Source: Anaerolinea sp.
GTDB taxonomy: Bacteria > Chloroflexota > Anaerolineae > Anaerolineales > Anaerolineaceae
NCBI GenBank assembly: GCA_020216845.1
Contig: JAIWNK010000162.1
Coordinates: forward strand, 1 to 11,065
Length of the DNA: 11,065 nt
Reading direction: 5' to 3'
Made by a program: the position numbers and the translations under genes. Positions 5,703 to 11,065 of this stretch are shown here, piece after piece. Below the pieces are notes generated by a model. It searched no databases. It saw nothing but the letters and a program-made list of their open reading frames with translations, and was not told where the DNA came from. The stretch's first letter is position 1, and every line of letters starts with the position of its first letter.

Positions 5703-8669
5703 ACTGCGCCCCTCATCCTGAAGCGCCGCACGCAGACGCACCAACACCTGATCCAAATCAAGGTTGGCGGCGCGTTGCCGGGCTGCATCCATCTGTCCTG
5801 CATCCAGATGATCCAGAAAAGACAGGGTTCGCTCGTTGCGCCATCCGGGCAACAAGCGGTCCAGGGCTGCGCTCAGTTCTACAGTCAACAGCGGTGACCT
5901 ACCCATCAGCCAGTTCAAAGCGACTGGCCAAAAATTGTTCGCAAAGCGCAGATTTTCCGCCTGTTGCAACCAGTTCATCGCCTGCAACAAAGCCTGCCGA
6001 CAGTCCTCATCTTGCCCCGAGAGCAAACGCAGGTAGGCCAACGTGCTCCAGGCAATCAGCAGAGCAATGCCTTCTTGCATTTGTTCAAAAATTTCAATGG
6101 CTTGCAGGGCGCGAGCGCAACTTTCCTGCAGCTGCTCGGCTTGCAGTGACTCCTCCAACCTGGGCAAGGAAATTTCAACCATATCCAACAAGCTGTAGCC
6201 CACCACGCGGGCATCACCAATCTGACGGCCCAGCTGAATGCTTTCGTTGAACAGCTGCAAGGCAGCGGCATCATCGCCCAGGTAAGCCAACACCCCGCCA
6301 AGGTGATTGAACACAAATGGCAAGCGATATTGAACGCCCAATTCGCGCAGAATCTGCACGCTTTCTTCTAAGCAATGCCGTGCCTCAGCATAGCGTTGCT
6401 GATCGCGCAAGACAACCCCCAAATAATCAAGCAGTTCCGCTACAAGGGTTGGCACATCCTGCTGTCGGGCAAGCTGTAAGGCCGTTTCAAAAAAGGTTTG
6501 GGCACGCTCCATCTGTCCCTGAAACCAGGCCAAACGCCCCAACCCGGCAACCACACGACATTCAGCCAATCCATCGCCAGACAGGCGCGCCTGGACAATA
6601 CTCCGCTGAAGCAGGTCTTCGGCTACCGCATATCTGCCCCGAATCGATTCAATCGCTGACAAGAAAAACAAAGCATTCGCCATCAGCCGAGGCTGCGCAA
6701 GCGCCTCGGCCAGGTTGAGCGCTTCTTCAAGCAATGAACGCGCCGGGTCATACCGATCGAGGGCAATGAGCAATTGCGACTGCCACAAGGTCAGGTGGGC
6801 ACGCAGCAAACAAGGCTCTTTCCAGGCGGTCAGGGCCGGTTCAAATGCAGCCACGCCCTCAACGGCACGGCCACTCAAAAGCCAAAATAGTGCCAAGGCT
6901 TCGCCCAGCTGAAGCAAAGCCTGCTCCTGTCGGTGTGTCTGAGCCCACTGCCAGGCTACGTGCAAATCTTCATATTGCTGTGCCAGGGTGCGCAACGCGA
7001 GGAGCTGTTGCGAGCTATTCAATGCCCTGGCAGACTGTTCAGCCAAGGCAGCGCACCAATCACAATGGCGTTGTTGCACCTGTTCGGCCTCTTTGGCATC
7101 CTGAACGAGCTTATCGGCAGCATATTGTCGAATGAGCGGGTGCAAGTCGTAACGCGTTTCCGTGTCCATTGGCCGCATGGCCCGCAAGAGCGATTTATCC
7201 ATCAACCCACTCAGCTGCAACAGGGTGCAACCGGCCACTTGCTGCGCAGCCTGACGGTCAAAACTGCCCCGAAAAACGGATAGGCGGCGCAAACTTGCTT
7301 GCTCAGCTTCATCCAACAATCGCCAGGAATATTCAAACACGGCGCGCAAGCTGCGGTGCCGCTCAGGACGATCGCGCTGTGCAACTTGCAAAAAATCCAG
7401 GCTGCGCTCAATTTCAACCACAATCTCAGCCAGGCTGAGCAAGCGCGACCAGCCACAAGCCAATTCGATGGCGAGCGGCAAGCCATCAATCAGTTGGCCG
7501 ATGCGCAAAGCCTGAGGGCGCTCTTGGCGTGCAAGACCTCTGCCACGGCTGCGCAACAACGCCTGTTCAAACAGACAAATGGCGCTATAGGTTTCAAATT
7601 GTGGATCGTCCACACTGTCCGGCAGGGACATGCCCTGTAGCTGAAACAGCTCTTCTTCCATGCGATTCAGGCGCTCGCGCGAGGTAACCAACAACTTGAG
7701 GCGCGGGGCGTGTTGCAAAATCTGACCGACCAGGTCACCCCCGGCAATCACATGCTCAAAGTTATCCAACACCAACAACATCTGCCGTCCAGCGAGGTAG
7801 CGTAGCAATTGCCCAAGCAGCGGTTCACGGGCATAAAAAGTAAAACGTAACGCCTCGGCAATGGCCGAAACAATTTGCCCGGCATCGGTCAGAGGGGCCA
7901 AAGGGACGAAATAGACACCATCCGCAAATTGCTCAACCTGTTCAGCTGCGACTTGCAAGGCAAGGCGAGTTTTGCCAACCCCACCGGGGCCAATCAGGGT
8001 CAGCAATCGGCAATTGGGGCGCGCCAATTGCTGCGAGAGCACCGACAGGTCAGCTGCACGGCCAACAAACGGTGTGCTTTGCGGCGGCAAGTTGTGCGGA
8101 TGAGCCGAAAGCGTGCGCAACGCCGGAAAGGTTTGCAGCGGCAAATCGGGATGACGCAGTTCATAGATATGCTGCGGCTCGATCAAATCCTTGAGCAGAT
8201 GGACGCCATGATCATACAAACTGGCCCCCGCTGGCAAACTTGCCTGTGCCATGGCAGCCGAAAGCAGAATCTGCCCACCCCAGGCAGCCGAGAGCAGGCG
8301 CTGTGTGCGGCTGACTTCGAGGCCAAAATAATCTTCTCCACCGTCGCGCCAGGAAGCGTGCAGATGATGCTCAGCCTCACCGAGGTGCAAAGCCAAACGA
8401 ACCCGCAATTCGCCCAAGGCGCCCCAATCCTGGGCAGCAATGCGGCGTTGAATTTGCAAGGCACAGCTGAGCGCCATTTGTAATTCCGTGCCATCGCCAA
8501 AGACGGCAAAAATGCCATCGCCGGTGTGTTTGATCACCTCGCCGCCGAAGTCTTGCACCGTTTGACGCATGATCGAGTCGTGTAAGACCAACGCTGCCGC
8601 CATCTCACGGCCATATTTCTGCCACAAAATGGTTGAGCCCTCAATGTCACTGAACAGAAAAATTGGCAT
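5697..8669 (-). CDS. Class III adenylate/guanylate cyclase – NB-ARC ATPase – TPR regulator
   Basis: A 990-residue three-part signalling protein. Residues 1-172 are a class III cyclase domain: metal Asp D8 in FLFSDIEGST, K47 and D51 in IKHTGDG, HLG at 95-97, and the DYFG...R124 helix. The usual Asn of that helix (VNRxxR) is S120, while R124 is kept, so activity may be lowered or changed. Residues about 198-480 are an NB-ARC/STAND ATPase: Walker A GPGGVGKT (227-234), Walker B LLVLDNFE (298-305), LVTSRERL (327-334) and GLPLA (397-401). The rest, about 560-960, is helical TPR-like repeat. There is no C-terminal LuxR or other DNA-binding helix-turn-helix, so output should be cNMP or protein contact. 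Similar architectures occur in actinobacteria and Chloroflexota. The ATG at 8669 lies 6 nt after a -10 box. Its stop overlaps the esterase stop. Confidence 0.92.
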   Translation of the reverse strand: MPIFLFSDIEGSTILWQKYGREMAAALVLHDSIMRQTVQDFGGEVIKHTGDGIFAVFGDGTELQMALSCALQIQRRIAAQDWGALGELRVRLALHLGEAEHHLHASWRDGGEDYFGLEVSRTQRLLSAAWGGQILLSAAMAQASLPAGASLYDHGVHLLKDLIEPQHIYELRHPDLPLQTFPALRTLSAHPHNLPPQSTPFVGRAADLSVLSQQLARPNCRLLTLIGPGGVGKTRLALQVAAEQVEQFADGVYFVPLAPLTDAGQIVSAIAEALRFTFYAREPLLGQLLRYLAGRQMLLVLDNFEHVIAGGDLVGQILQHAPRLKLLVTSRERLNRMEEELFQLQGMSLPDSVDDPQFETYSAICLFEQALLRSRGRGLARQERPQALRIGQLIDGLPLAIELACGWSRLLSLAEIVVEIERSLDFLQVAQRDRPERHRSLRAVFEYSWRLLDEAEQASLRRLSVFRGSFDRQAAQQVAGCTLLQLSGLMDKSLLRAMRPMDTETRYDLHPLIRQYAADKLVQDAKEAEQVQQRHCDWCAALAEQSARALNSSQQLLALRTLAQQYEDLHVAWQWAQTHRQEQALLQLGEALALFWLLSGRAVEGVAAFEPALTAWKEPCLLRAHLTLWQSQLLIALDRYDPARSLLEEALNLAEALAQPRLMANALFFLSAIESIRGRYAVAEDLLQRSIVQARLSGDGLAECRVVAGLGRLAWFQGQMERAQTFFETALQLARQQDVPTLVAELLDYLGVVLRDQQRYAEARHCLEESVQILRELGVQYRLPFVFNHLGGVLAYLGDDAAALQLFNESIQLGRQIGDARVVGYSLLDMVEISLPRLEESLQAEQLQESCARALQAIEIFEQMQEGIALLIAWSTLAYLRLLSGQDEDCRQALLQAMNWLQQAENLRFANNFWPVALNWLMGRSPLLTVELSAALDRLLPGWRNERTLSFLDHLDAGQMDAARQRAANLDLDQVLVRLRAALQDEGRSL

Positions 8670-8675
8670 ATCATG

Positions 8676-8681
8676 ATTATA
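8676..8681 (-). promoter_or_regulatory. -10 box of the cyclase gene
   Basis: On the minus strand TATAAT (8681-8676) ends 6 nt before the ATG at 8669, implying a leaderless mRNA. The -35 is poor. DnaA-box-like sequences begin 34 bp further upstream and could influence this promoter. Confidence 0.5.
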
Positions 8682-8714
8682 CTCAATTTTAGCCCCAAGA
8701 ACCTGCCTCTGGAC

Positions 8715-8799
8715 TTTTCCACAGCCTTGTCAACGCATTTGCACAGATTCCTCCACAGGGCCACGGAGCTTATCCACAAATTTGGGCAGTTTATCCACA
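8715..8799 (+). other. Cluster of five phased DnaA-box-like 9-mers
   Basis: Two perfect TTATCCACA boxes (8770-8778, 8791-8799), one TTTTCCACA (8715-8723, 8 of 9) and two 7-of-9 matches (8737-8745 ATTTGCACA, 8749-8757 TCCTCCACA), all in the same orientation. Start-to-start steps are 22, 12, 21 and 21 bp, close to whole turns of B-DNA. An AT-rich tract (about 8809-8839) follows. This could be a DnaA-controlled promoter region, a DnaA-titration site or a replication origin. No dnaA or dnaN is in the window. Confidence 0.65.
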
Positions 8800-8820
8800 A
8801 GGCACGGAGAAAAAAGCTAT

Positions 8821-8826
8821 TATAAT
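8821..8826 (+). promoter_or_regulatory. -10 box of the membrane protein/lipoprotein pair
   Basis: TATAAT lies 14 nt before the ATG at 8841 inside an AT-rich run; the leader would be about 8 nt. No convincing -35 is seen. The DnaA-box cluster lies directly upstream. Confidence 0.45.
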
Positions 8827-8840
8827 AAATTACATACACA

Positions 8841-9266
8841 ATGAACGATTCCTCCTCTCATCCCACATCGGTGCCGCGCCCGCCCTCGCTGGTGACGCGC
8901 ATCGTCAACGGCCTGGTGTCGCTGACCTGGATCGGCCTGGCCCTGGCCTTCAGCCGCACGGCCAACCCGTTGGGGCGCAGCGGCCCTTTGCCCTTCAGCA
9001 TCTGGCTGGTGTTGGGGGTTTTGGTGTTGCTGGCATTGCTCATCTCAGATGTGCGCCTGGCGCTTCGCAAAAGGGGCAACGCCGACGCCCTGTTGCACTG
9101 GGGCGATGCGCTGCTATGGGTGGGGTTTTTATTGGCAATCCTCTACTGGCAGGTTGACGTTCTGGCAACGCCACTGTTTGGCAGCCTGGTTTGCCTGGTT
9201 GTGGCGGTCAGTTTCGCACTTAAGGCATTGCCCAAGCAAACATTGGGCGAAAGGAAGGAAAAATGA
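8841..9266 (+). CDS. Small four-helix membrane protein, unknown function
   Basis: A 141-residue protein that I do not recognise. A polar Ser/Pro-rich N-terminus (1-18) is followed by four hydrophobic segments at about 21-37, 52-69, 86-103 and 108-127, separated by short loops (one basic, RLALRKRG at 72-79), and a charged C-terminal tail. It should be an inner-membrane protein; no catalytic motif is visible. It is the first gene after the divergent control region. Its stop overlaps the start of the lipoprotein gene by 4 nt (ATGA at 9263-9266), so the two are translated together and probably act together at the membrane. Confidence 0.7.
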   Translation: MNDSSSHPTSVPRPPSLVTRIVNGLVSLTWIGLALAFSRTANPLGRSGPLPFSIWLVLGVLVLLALLISDVRLALRKRGNADALLHWGDALLWVGFLLAILYWQVDVLATPLFGSLVCLVVAVSFALKALPKQTLGERKEK

Positions 9267-10150
9267 AAACGATCTCTATCCGCCGTCTCTTGGTTTGGGG
9301 GCTGCTGACGCTTGTGCTGCTGTCATGCAACCTGTCGGCCCCCAGTCAACCAACAGTTGCGCCCTCGGTCATCACCGTCAACGCCGTGCCGCAACCCACT
9401 GAAACGCCCCCACCACCCCCCAGCCCAACAGTGCCCCCACCACCGACCGAAAGTCCAACGCCAGCGCTGCCGTTCATCGAATATCAGGGCGTGCGCTTCA
9501 GCTATAGCCCCATGATCGCCGCCAACGTCTCGGTCGAAACGGTGCCGGCCAGCCCAGAGTCCAACAATACCCCCTATTGGGACCGCTTCCCTGAGCACCT
9601 CAAATTCACCTTCAATGGCTACTTGTTGGCCAAAACCTTCCATGAGGCGCATGTTTGGGTCTATCCAGTGCAGGGGCTGCAACAAAAAAGCGAGGGCGCT
9701 ACCATGGTCATTGCAGAACTGCGTCAAGTGCTGACCAACCGCCCCCAAGCGCCCGAATCGTTGCCGATGCTGCCGATCTTCAACGCGGCCCAATTGCTGC
9801 GCGTGCAGGTCAGTTATTTGCGCTTTGGCAGCGGTCAGGGCGTGCGCTACCTGAGCCAATATGCCCAATACGCCGCCCCGATCAACAACAAAGAGTTGTT
9901 CTACACTTTCCAAGGCATCACCGACGATGGACGCTACTACGTTGCCGCGGTGATGCCCATCAGTCACCCCAACCTGCCAGCGGATGCCGAAACCTTCATG
10001 CAGGGCAAGGACTGGAATCAATTCAGCGAGGTCTATCAGCCCTATGTGCAAGAAATGGCCCGCGAACTGAACGGGTTTGACGGAGAGAGCTTCAGCCCAT
10101 CCTTAAGTCAGCTGGATCAGATTTTCAGCTCGCTGACGATCAACAAGTAA
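9263..10150 (+). CDS. Secreted lipoprotein with Pro/Thr-rich linker, unknown function
   Basis: A 295-residue protein. The N-terminus is a clear lipoprotein signal: basic MKTISIRR, a hydrophobic stretch, then the lipobox L-L-S-C with lipidated C22. Residues about 27-68 form a Pro/Thr-rich spacer (runs of P with TETP and ESPTP) that would lift the domain from the membrane. The domain from about 70 to 295 has no family I can name; it is rich in aromatic residues and short strands, and ITDDGRYYVAAVMPISHPNLP (about 214-234) may be its most conserved part. A good Shine-Dalgarno (AAGGAAGG, 9251-9258) precedes the ATG, which overlaps the stop of the upstream membrane protein gene. A hairpin follows the stop by 17 nt. 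Confidence 0.8.
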   Translation: MKTISIRRLLVWGLLTLVLLSCNLSAPSQPTVAPSVITVNAVPQPTETPPPPPSPTVPPPPTESPTPALPFIEYQGVRFSYSPMIAANVSVETVPASPESNNTPYWDRFPEHLKFTFNGYLLAKTFHEAHVWVYPVQGLQQKSEGATMVIAELRQVLTNRPQAPESLPMLPIFNAAQLLRVQVSYLRFGSGQGVRYLSQYAQYAAPINNKELFYTFQGITDDGRYYVAAVMPISHPNLPADAETFMQGKDWNQFSEVYQPYVQEMARELNGFDGESFSPSLSQLDQIFSSLTINK

Positions 10151-10167
10151 CGCCTTTTTTCAACAAG

Positions 10168-10198
10168 ACACGGCCATCCAGGTTTGGGATGGCCGTGT
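10168..10198. terminator. Strong hairpin between convergent genes
   Basis: ACACGGCCATCC (10168-10179) and GGATGGCCGTGT (10187-10198) form a perfect 12-bp stem with a 7-nt loop, between the lipoprotein stop and the 3' end of the minus-strand gene. Position and symmetry suggest a bidirectional terminator. A canonical T-run does not follow it on either strand (the T6 run at 10155-10160 precedes it on the plus strand), so it may be an atypical or 3'-protecting structure. Confidence 0.6.
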
Positions 10199-10222
10199 TG
10201 ATTTGGATGGCAAGGCCCGCTC

Positions 10223-11065
10223 TTACTGGCAGCCGCCCAGGTCGTTGGAGGTCAGGCAGGGCGTTGGCTCCAGGGTCTTGGTTGCGGTCGGCGTGCGAGT
10301 GGGCGTGGCCGATTTGGTCGGCGTGAGCGTAATCGTCGGCGTGCGCGTGATCGTGCGCGTCCGCGTGATGGTGCGCGTCTGCGTGATGGTTGGCGTGCGC
10401 GTGATCGTGCGCGTTGCCGTCACCGTCGGCGAGGCGGTGCGCGTCGCTGTGTTCGTCGGCGTGTTGGCCTGCAACACCAGCGTCTGCACGATCAGGTTCG
10501 ATTTCTTGAACGAATCATTATTGCGCGCCATGATCACCAGGCGATAGGTGCCATTGGTAATCTTCTGGAATGGGGCAACCGGGGTCACGCCGGAACCCTG
10601 TTCCCAGTAATCAATGTTGACCCGCTTTTGAATGCAGTTGCTGCCGCTGCGGCCAAACAAACAGATGGGCAGTTCACCAGAGGGGACGTAGCGCCAATGT
10701 ACCAACTGCCCGGCGCTGTTGTAGACCAAGAACCACGTGTAGCGGATATTGGTATCGTTGCCGTTGATCACGGCGCGGACGGAGAACGAATCGGCCAGGC
10801 TGCCAATCTGCGTGGTTTGGATGCTTGGCCCCATGCGGCCGGTCATGGTGATCTGACAGGCCAACGTGGGTGCACCGGTTGGCACAATCACGTAAGACAG
10901 GCTGCCGGTCATATCCCCGCTCCAATAGAAGTTTTGCATGTCAGGCGTGGGGTTGGGCGGGGTGATGCGCATGGTAGGCGTCGGTGTACCGGGCAAAACC
11001 GGCGGGAAGGAGCTGAATTCCGGTTTAATCCAGAAGTTGAAGGTGCGCGGCGCCGGGGTTGGGGC
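10223..11065 (-). CDS. Thr/Pro-rich, probably exported protein, C-terminal part (cut by window edge)
   Basis: The minus-strand frame is open from the window edge through 280 residues to TAA at 10225-10223, so the N-terminus is missing. A TTG at 10996 is not a real start because the frame continues upstream with similar Pro-rich sequence. Order: a Pro/Thr linker (about residues 1-40), a strand-rich domain (about 41-200) with three cysteines, and a 65-residue Thr-rich tract in which Thr alternates with Arg, Pro or Ile (TRTITRTPTIT type), then a short tail with two cysteines (PCLTSNDLGGCQ). Such Thr/Pro tracts are common in surface proteins of Chloroflexota and may be glycosylated or span the wall. 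No export signal can be seen here, and function is unknown. Confidence 0.75.
   Translation of the reverse strand, partial: APTPAPRTFNFWIKPEFSSFPPVLPGTPTPTMRITPPNPTPDMQNFYWSGDMTGSLSYVIVPTGAPTLACQITMTGRMGPSIQTTQIGSLADSFSVRAVINGNDTNIRYTWFLVYNSAGQLVHWRYVPSGELPICLFGRSGSNCIQKRVNIDYWEQGSGVTPVAPFQKITNGTYRLVIMARNNDSFKKSNLIVQTLVLQANTPTNTATRTASPTVTATRTITRTPTITQTRTITRTRTITRTPTITLTPTKSATPTRTPTATKTLEPTPCLTSNDLGGCQ
10271..10465 (-). repeat. Thr-codon periodic repeat inside the CDS
   Basis: Every other codon is Thr, giving a 6-nt pattern with looser 12- to 24-nt periods (GCGCGTGATCGTGCGCGT-like motifs on the plus strand). The tract encodes 65 residues and could expand or contract by slippage in multiples of three or six. 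Confidence 0.75.

Noticed and set aside
7875..8483. 202-codon plus-strand frame inside the cyclase gene
   Set aside because: It is antisense to the well-supported cyclase and NB-ARC domains, has no family features, and is expected in GC-rich coding DNA.
8676..8691. Resemblance between the cyclase promoter and the abiE operator (shared TTGAGTAT)
   Set aside because: The shared core is short and mostly -10-like sequence, and the paired arm is missing at the cyclase promoter, so cross-regulation by AbiEi is not supported.
9323..10051. 242-codon minus-strand frame opposite the lipoprotein gene
   Set aside because: The plus strand has a Shine-Dalgarno, lipobox and operon context; the minus-strand product is His/Gly/Trp-rich, typical of a shadow frame.
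10155..10160. T6 run after the lipoprotein stop as a terminator tail
   Set aside because: It comes before the hairpin, not after it, so it cannot act as the U-tract of that stem on the plus strand.
10994..10996. TTG start for the Thr-rich protein
   Set aside because: The frame stays open upstream to the window edge with similar Pro/Thr-rich sequence, so the true start is outside.

Overview
The window looks like the chromosome of a filamentous or heterotrophic Chloroflexota bacterium, most likely Anaerolineae-like. The reasons are indirect: a cyclase–NB-ARC–TPR giant protein, Thr/Pro-rich secreted proteins, a DUF6391-type protein, GC-rich intergenic repeat tracts, and -10 boxes placed 6-7 nt before start codons. 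No taxonomic marker was searched, so this is an inference.

Layout. (1) 1-227, minus: the 5' end of a RelA/SpoT-like HD-domain gene, cut by the window edge. (2) 196-1956: a two-gene AbiE (type IV) toxin-antitoxin cassette, abiEi (400-1011) and abiEii (1008-1850), flanked by an 84-85 bp imperfect direct repeat. The left copy is the HD gene's start and promoter. The right copy holds a dead 11-codon replica of that start plus the -35 box of the following tRNA gene. It appears that the cassette was inserted between the HD gene and a tRNA-Ser gene that once shared a divergent control region, and that the duplication left each neighbour with a working promoter. A 21-bp imperfect inverted repeat abuts the left repeat. 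(3) 1984-2206: two tRNA-Ser genes (anticodons TGA and GCT). (4) 2209-2682: non-coding, repeat-rich spacer with an 89-bp duplication, a 60/61-bp tandem repeat and a possible terminator. (5) 2683-5702, plus: an apparent operon of radA, a DUF6391-like membrane protein and a two-domain esterase. (6) 5697-8669, minus: a 990-residue class III cyclase–NB-ARC–TPR regulator, whose stop codon interlocks tail-to-tail with that of the esterase. (7) 8670-8840: a divergent control region with five phased DnaA-box-like 9-mers beside an AT-rich tract. (8) 8841-10150, plus: a translationally coupled membrane protein and lipoprotein pair. (9) 10168-10198: a strong hairpin between convergent genes. (10) 10223-11065, minus: the C-terminal part of a Thr-rich, probably secreted protein.

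The strongest signals are the AbiE island with its function-preserving direct repeats, and the phased DnaA-box cluster. Several starts, in both host and cassette genes, look leaderless.
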